From positions 1-64,000 of the forward strand of contig JAAWQM010000005.1 of NCBI GenBank assembly GCA_022800525.1: a stretch of 64,000 nt of DNA, read 5' to 3'. How positions within the stretch are numbered: the first letter of the stretch is position 1; each line of letters opens with the position of its first letter. Positions 60,683 through 64,000 of the stretch are shown here, in pieces. A program made the translations under genes and the position numbers. The notes beneath the pieces were generated by a model, which was not told the DNA's origin, searched no databases, and saw nothing but the letters and a program-made list of their open reading frames with translations. Source of the DNA: Oscillospiraceae bacterium (GTDB taxonomy: Bacteria > Bacillota > Clostridia > Oscillospirales > Oscillospiraceae).

Positions 60683-62110
60683 ATGAAAAAGAGATGGATC
60701 GCGCTTCTTCTGGCTGCTGTGATGACGCTGAGCCTCGCGGCCTGCGGCGGAGACAATCAGCCTGACACCCCTGCGGAAAACACCCCCACAGATAATTCCC
60801 CCGCCGCCCCCTCTGAGGGCGACAAGACGCCCGATACGCCCAAGGAGACCGTCACTCTGCAGATGTGGGGCGGCGTCCAGGGCGAGTACGGCTATGACGC
60901 GCTGGTGGAGGACTTCAACAAGGAGTTTGCCGATAAGGGCGTCCAGATTGAGTACACCCGGTACGTCAACAACGCCGACGGAAACCTGCAGCTGGACACC
61001 TACCTGTCCGCCGGCAGCGACATTGACATCTTCATGTGCTACGGCGGAACCACCCGCTACTACAACCGCGTGGACGCGGGGCTGTGCCTGGATCTGACCG
61101 ACGAGCTGGCCAGCCGGGGCTTCGACCCCGCCGAGGAGCTGGGCGCCACCAACGTGGCCCCCTACGCCATCGACGGACGCTTCTACGCCATGCCCACCAA
61201 GACCGACAACAAGGCGTGGATGATGGTCAACGCCGATATGTTCCAGGAGGCCGGCATCGACCTGCCTCTGGAGGGCTGGACCTACGCCGAGTTCGCCGAC
61301 GCCTGCCAGAAGCTGACCAAGGGCGAGGGCCTGGACAAGACCTACGCGGTGCGCTTCTGCTTCGCCGACACCAAGGATTATCTCCGCGCCGGTATGGGCA
61401 GCCCCCTGGGCATCAACAGCATCTATAAGGACGGTGCGGCGGAGACCAACTTCGACAGCGACATCTGGAAGAACGGCGTGCAGCTGCTGGTGGACATGGT
61501 GGACGCCGGATACGCCTACGGCTGGGACGACGAGGTTGCCGACGACATCTCCTTCGCCAACTCCTTCCTGGAGGGCAAGTGCGCCATGAGCCTGGGCGTG
61601 GCCAACATCCGCGTGGCCCGCGACCTGGAGACCTATCCCCACGACTTCCAGACCGCCCTGGTGCCCTTCCCCATGCCCGATGAGAGCTACATGGACCGCG
61701 CCGACCACGGCATCATGTCCGACGCGGGCGACCTGATTGTGGTCAACTCCAAGACCAAGTATCCCCAGGAGTGCATCGACTTCATTGTCTGGTACATCCA
61801 GGGCGGAATGGCTCCCCTGGCCTCCGGCGGACGCATCCCCCTGTGGTCCGGCTTTGACAAGTCCAGCATCGTGGACGCGGTCAACGAGGGCACCACGGAC
61901 GCCATCCCCGGCGGCGCGTTCAATGCGGATTCCCTGAAGGCGTATCTGTCCATCGGCACCGGCTTTGACGAGTCCATCCTGGTCACGGACAAGGACGCCG
62001 AGATCGAGACCATTTTCGACGAGGAGCTCCAGGCCATCATGTACGGTCAGAAGACCGTGGAGCAGGGCCTGTCCGACATGAAGAGCCGTTCCGACGCGCT
62101 GCTGAAATAA
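60683..62110 (+). CDS. Carbohydrate ABC transporter substrate-binding lipoprotein
   Basis: 475 residues. Lipobox SLAAC (Cys21), a Pro/Thr/Asp-rich linker to about residue 55, then a family-1 solute-binding protein: VTLQMWGGVQGEYGYDALVEDF, then INSIYKDGAAETNF and a C-terminal DEELQAIMYGQKTVEQG. It captures sugar or oligosaccharide outside the membrane for the permeases encoded next. Confidence 0.93.
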   Translation: MKKRWIALLLAAVMTLSLAACGGDNQPDTPAENTPTDNSPAAPSEGDKTPDTPKETVTLQMWGGVQGEYGYDALVEDFNKEFADKGVQIEYTRYVNNADGNLQLDTYLSAGSDIDIFMCYGGTTRYYNRVDAGLCLDLTDELASRGFDPAEELGATNVAPYAIDGRFYAMPTKTDNKAWMMVNADMFQEAGIDLPLEGWTYAEFADACQKLTKGEGLDKTYAVRFCFADTKDYLRAGMGSPLGINSIYKDGAAETNFDSDIWKNGVQLLVDMVDAGYAYGWDDEVADDISFANSFLEGKCAMSLGVANIRVARDLETYPHDFQTALVPFPMPDESYMDRADHGIMSDAGDLIVVNSKTKYPQECIDFIVWYIQGGMAPLASGGRIPLWSGFDKSSIVDAVNEGTTDAIPGGAFNADSLKAYLSIGTGFDESILVTDKDAEIETIFDEELQAIMYGQKTVEQGLSDMKSRSDALLK

Positions 62111-62149
62111 AACGCATCCTGGTCCCCGGTCCTCGGGCCGCGGATCGCT

Positions 62150-62195
62150 GCCTGGAGCGGCGAAAAACGCGCGCCGCTCCAGGCTGTTGTTTTCC
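62150..62195 (+). terminator. Intra-operon hairpin after the binding-protein gene
   Basis: GCCTGGAGCGGCG / CGCCGCTCCAGGC, 13-bp stem, followed by TGTTGTTTTCC. It probably lets the binding protein be made in excess over the permeases. Confidence 0.6.
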
Positions 62196-62260
62196 AGCAC
62201 CGGAAAAAACGTCCCTGCCGCTTTTTCTCTCTGAACGCACAACCTTAGGAAGGAGATTCT

Positions 62261-63181
62261 ATGGCTCAACAATACTCTACCAAGCAGCTGCGCGCCAGCG
62301 CCCGGCAGCGCCGCGCCCACCCAAATCTGGTTGCGGGCACGTTCCTGCTGCCCAGTCTGGTGGGCCTGGTCTGCTTCAGCGTGGTCCCCATGCTGTTTTC
62401 CCTCTTCATCAGCTTTACAGACTGGAACTTCCTGAAGGGCATCGGGAACTGGGACATGGTGGGGCTGAAGAACTTCATCGACCTGTGGTCCGACGAGTGG
62501 TTCACCGCCTCCCTGGTCAACACCATCATTTTCACCGTCGTCACCGTGCCTATCGGCCTGTTCCTGGCCGTGGTGCTGGCGGTGCTCATCGACAGCTTCT
62601 GCGCCAGGAAGCTCCAGGGGCTGGTGCGCATCACCATGTATATGCCGAAGATCTGCAACATCGTGGCCTCCTCGGCGGTGTGGATTATGCTCTACTCCTC
62701 CTACGGCCCCTTCACCCAGCTGATGCGGACCCTGGGCTGGGACGACCCGCCCCGCTTCCTGGTCAGCTACACCTGGGCCCTGCCGGCGGTGATGCTCATG
62801 TGCATCTGGAGCAGCCTGGGCTATCAGGTCTTTATCTACAGCGCCTCCCTCACCGCCCTGCCCAAGGACCTCTACGAGGCGGCGGACTTGGACGGCGTCA
62901 ACGGCATCCAGCGGTTTTTCTACATTACCCTGCCCCAGCTGAAGCCCACCACCTTCTTTCTGACCATCACAGGCATCATCAGCTCCTTCAAGGTCTTCGG
63001 CCAGATCAACGTCATGACCCAGGGCGGGCCGGGCACCTCCACCTACACGCTGGTGTACTACATCTACAAGCAGGCCTTCAGCTACTATAACATGGGCTAC
63101 GCCTCGGCGGTAGCCATGATCCTCTTCCTGCTGCTGCTGTGCGTCACAGTGGTCCAGTGGAAGCACAACAAAGAAGATTAG
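62261..63181 (+). CDS. Sugar ABC transporter permease, MalF type
   Basis: 306 residues with six transmembrane helices. A cytoplasmic start with basic residues (SARQRRAHPNLVAG), first helix LLPSLVGLVCFSVVPMLFSL, and the EAA loop YEAADLDGVNGIQRFFYITL that contacts the ATPase. RBS AGGAAGGAGA. Confidence 0.94.
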   Translation: MAQQYSTKQLRASARQRRAHPNLVAGTFLLPSLVGLVCFSVVPMLFSLFISFTDWNFLKGIGNWDMVGLKNFIDLWSDEWFTASLVNTIIFTVVTVPIGLFLAVVLAVLIDSFCARKLQGLVRITMYMPKICNIVASSAVWIMLYSSYGPFTQLMRTLGWDDPPRFLVSYTWALPAVMLMCIWSSLGYQVFIYSASLTALPKDLYEAADLDGVNGIQRFFYITLPQLKPTTFFLTITGIISSFKVFGQINVMTQGGPGTSTYTLVYYIYKQAFSYYNMGYASAVAMILFLLLLCVTVVQWKHNKED

Positions 63182-63195
63182 GGAGGTGACCGGAG

Positions 63196-64000
63196 ATGAA
63201 CGCCGCGGCAAACGCAAAACAAACCAGGGAGGGCCCCCGGCTGACCATGCGCCAGCGCCAGCTCCCCGGCAAGGTCATCATGACCATCCTGCTGGTGGGC
63301 TTCGCCGTCCTGATGATCGTGCCCTTTATCTGGATGGTCTCCTCCTCCTTCAAGGCGGAGCGGGAGGTCATGACCATCCCCATCCAATGGATTCCCCAGA
63401 ACCCCAGCTGGGACAACTACAAGGTGGTGCTCCACATCGACACCAACAAGAAGGATTACCATTTCCTGCTGTCCTACTGGAATTCCATCAAGGTCTCCGT
63501 GCTGAACACGCTGGTCAGCGTGGCCACCGCCGCCACAGCGGGCTACGCCTTCGCCAAACTGCGCTTCAAGGGCTCCAACATCCTGTTTCTGGTCTATCTG
63601 GCGCAGATGATGGTCCCCTCGCAGCTGACCCTGATTCCCCGGTTCGTCATGTTCTCCGCCCTGGAGCTGACCAACACCCATTTCTCCATCATCGCCCCCA
63701 AGCTCATCGCCGTGTCCGCCACCTTCATGATGCGGCAGGCATTCCTGAGCGTCCCCAACGACCTGCGGGAGTCGGCCATGATCGACGGCGCGGGCGAGTG
63801 GCGTATCTGGGGCCAGATCATGATTCCCTCCGTGAAGCCCACCTTGGCCGCCCTGGCCACGGTTCAGTTCCTGGACAGCTGGAACAGCTATCTGGACCCC
63901 CTGGTATTCCTGTCCGACTGGCGGCTGCGGACGCTGCCCATTGCGCTCAACCAGTTTGTCAGCGAGGAGGGCGCGCAGTACAATCTGATTACCGCCGCCT
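63196..64000 (+). CDS. Sugar ABC transporter permease, MalG type (cut by window end)
   Basis: ATG 63196 after GGGAGGTGACCGG; 268 codons are visible and the C-terminus lies outside. First helix VIMTILLVGFAVLMIVPFIW, a periplasmic loop with NPSWDNYKVVL, and the EAA loop RESAMIDGAGEWRIWGQIMI. About five of six helices are present. The missing part should be short. Confidence 0.9.
   Translation, partial: MNAAANAKQTREGPRLTMRQRQLPGKVIMTILLVGFAVLMIVPFIWMVSSSFKAEREVMTIPIQWIPQNPSWDNYKVVLHIDTNKKDYHFLLSYWNSIKVSVLNTLVSVATAATAGYAFAKLRFKGSNILFLVYLAQMMVPSQLTLIPRFVMFSALELTNTHFSIIAPKLIAVSATFMMRQAFLSVPNDLRESAMIDGAGEWRIWGQIMIPSVKPTLAALATVQFLDSWNSYLDPLVFLSDWRLRTLPIALNQFVSEEGAQYNLITAA

Noticed and set aside
60476-63217. 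913-residue minus-strand ORF across the sugar operon
   Set aside because: Spans three plus-strand genes with clear starts and motifs; composition of a shadow frame.
1-64000. tRNA, rRNA or CRISPR arrays
   Set aside because: Scanned by eye for TPsiC-arm sequences, rRNA blocks and regularly spaced repeats; none found. A tRNAscan or CRISPR search could still find something missed.

Overview
This window looks like the chromosome of a strictly anaerobic, GC-rich gut Firmicute close to the Flavonifractor / Intestinimonas / Pseudoflavonifractor group of the Oscillospiraceae. That is inferred from codon style, GGAGG ribosome sites, T-box leaders before ileS and cysE-cysS, RNase J, MgtE, two-subunit iron-sulfur serine dehydratase and a PadR/DUF2812 operon. 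I ran no database search, so the genus is an inference.

Region 1 (1-1.2 kb) is the edge of a decayed integrative element: the tail of a tyrosine integrase, a frameshifted small gene and a leftward gene running off the window. Region 2 (1.16-15.6 kb) is the most striking part. It is a one-strand array of nine aldo/keto reductase (AKR) loci interleaved with two flavodoxin loci, two MATE efflux loci, a ferredoxin-fused AKR, an exported metallo-beta-lactamase-fold protein, an exported alpha/beta hydrolase and small membrane or reductase genes. A LysR regulator is transcribed divergently from overlapping promoters at 15.62-15.67 kb. The promoter-proximal operon (15.57-9.07 kb) is fully intact and ends at a strong terminator. 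The distal part (9.0-1.16 kb) is peppered with frameshifts and internal deletions, and it holds exported AKRs.

Region 3 (16.6-20.2 kb) is mobile-element debris: a broken SLOG gene, replication-initiator and DnaC-like fragments, a TnpW-like ORF and IS3-family pieces, with an intact lytic transglycosylase and an intact serine resolvase whose upstream region carries a possible res-like inverted repeat. Region 4 (20.5-38 kb) is mostly ordinary chromosome: Lar-like zinc protein, Sel1-repeat protein, a histidine phosphatase-GNAT fusion, polyferredoxin, PTS EIIC, T-box-ileS, rpe-recR, a domain-swapped GH3 glycosidase, T-box-cysE-cysS, polysaccharide deacetylase, XRE-TPR regulator and secG. Region 5 (38-40.9 kb) is an AT-rich accessory patch with small genes, a resolvase remnant and a lipoprotein carrying a pentanucleotide repeat in its coding sequence. 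Region 6 (40.9-55.8 kb) is core again: rsmI, PadR operon, rnj, mgtE, larE-coaW, a TIGR04255-like protein, DegV, sdaAB-sdaAA and a GntR/ABC operon. Region 7 (56-64 kb) is a sugar-use locus: SGNH and acetyl-esterase genes, a GntR/UTRA regulator, an FAD oxidoreductase with an extra C-terminal domain, and a carbohydrate ABC importer cut by the window end.

At least three families of palindromic dispersed repeats (called A, B and C here) sit in the intergenic gaps. Families A and B have inverted-repeat ends and look like MITE-type or structured-RNA elements.
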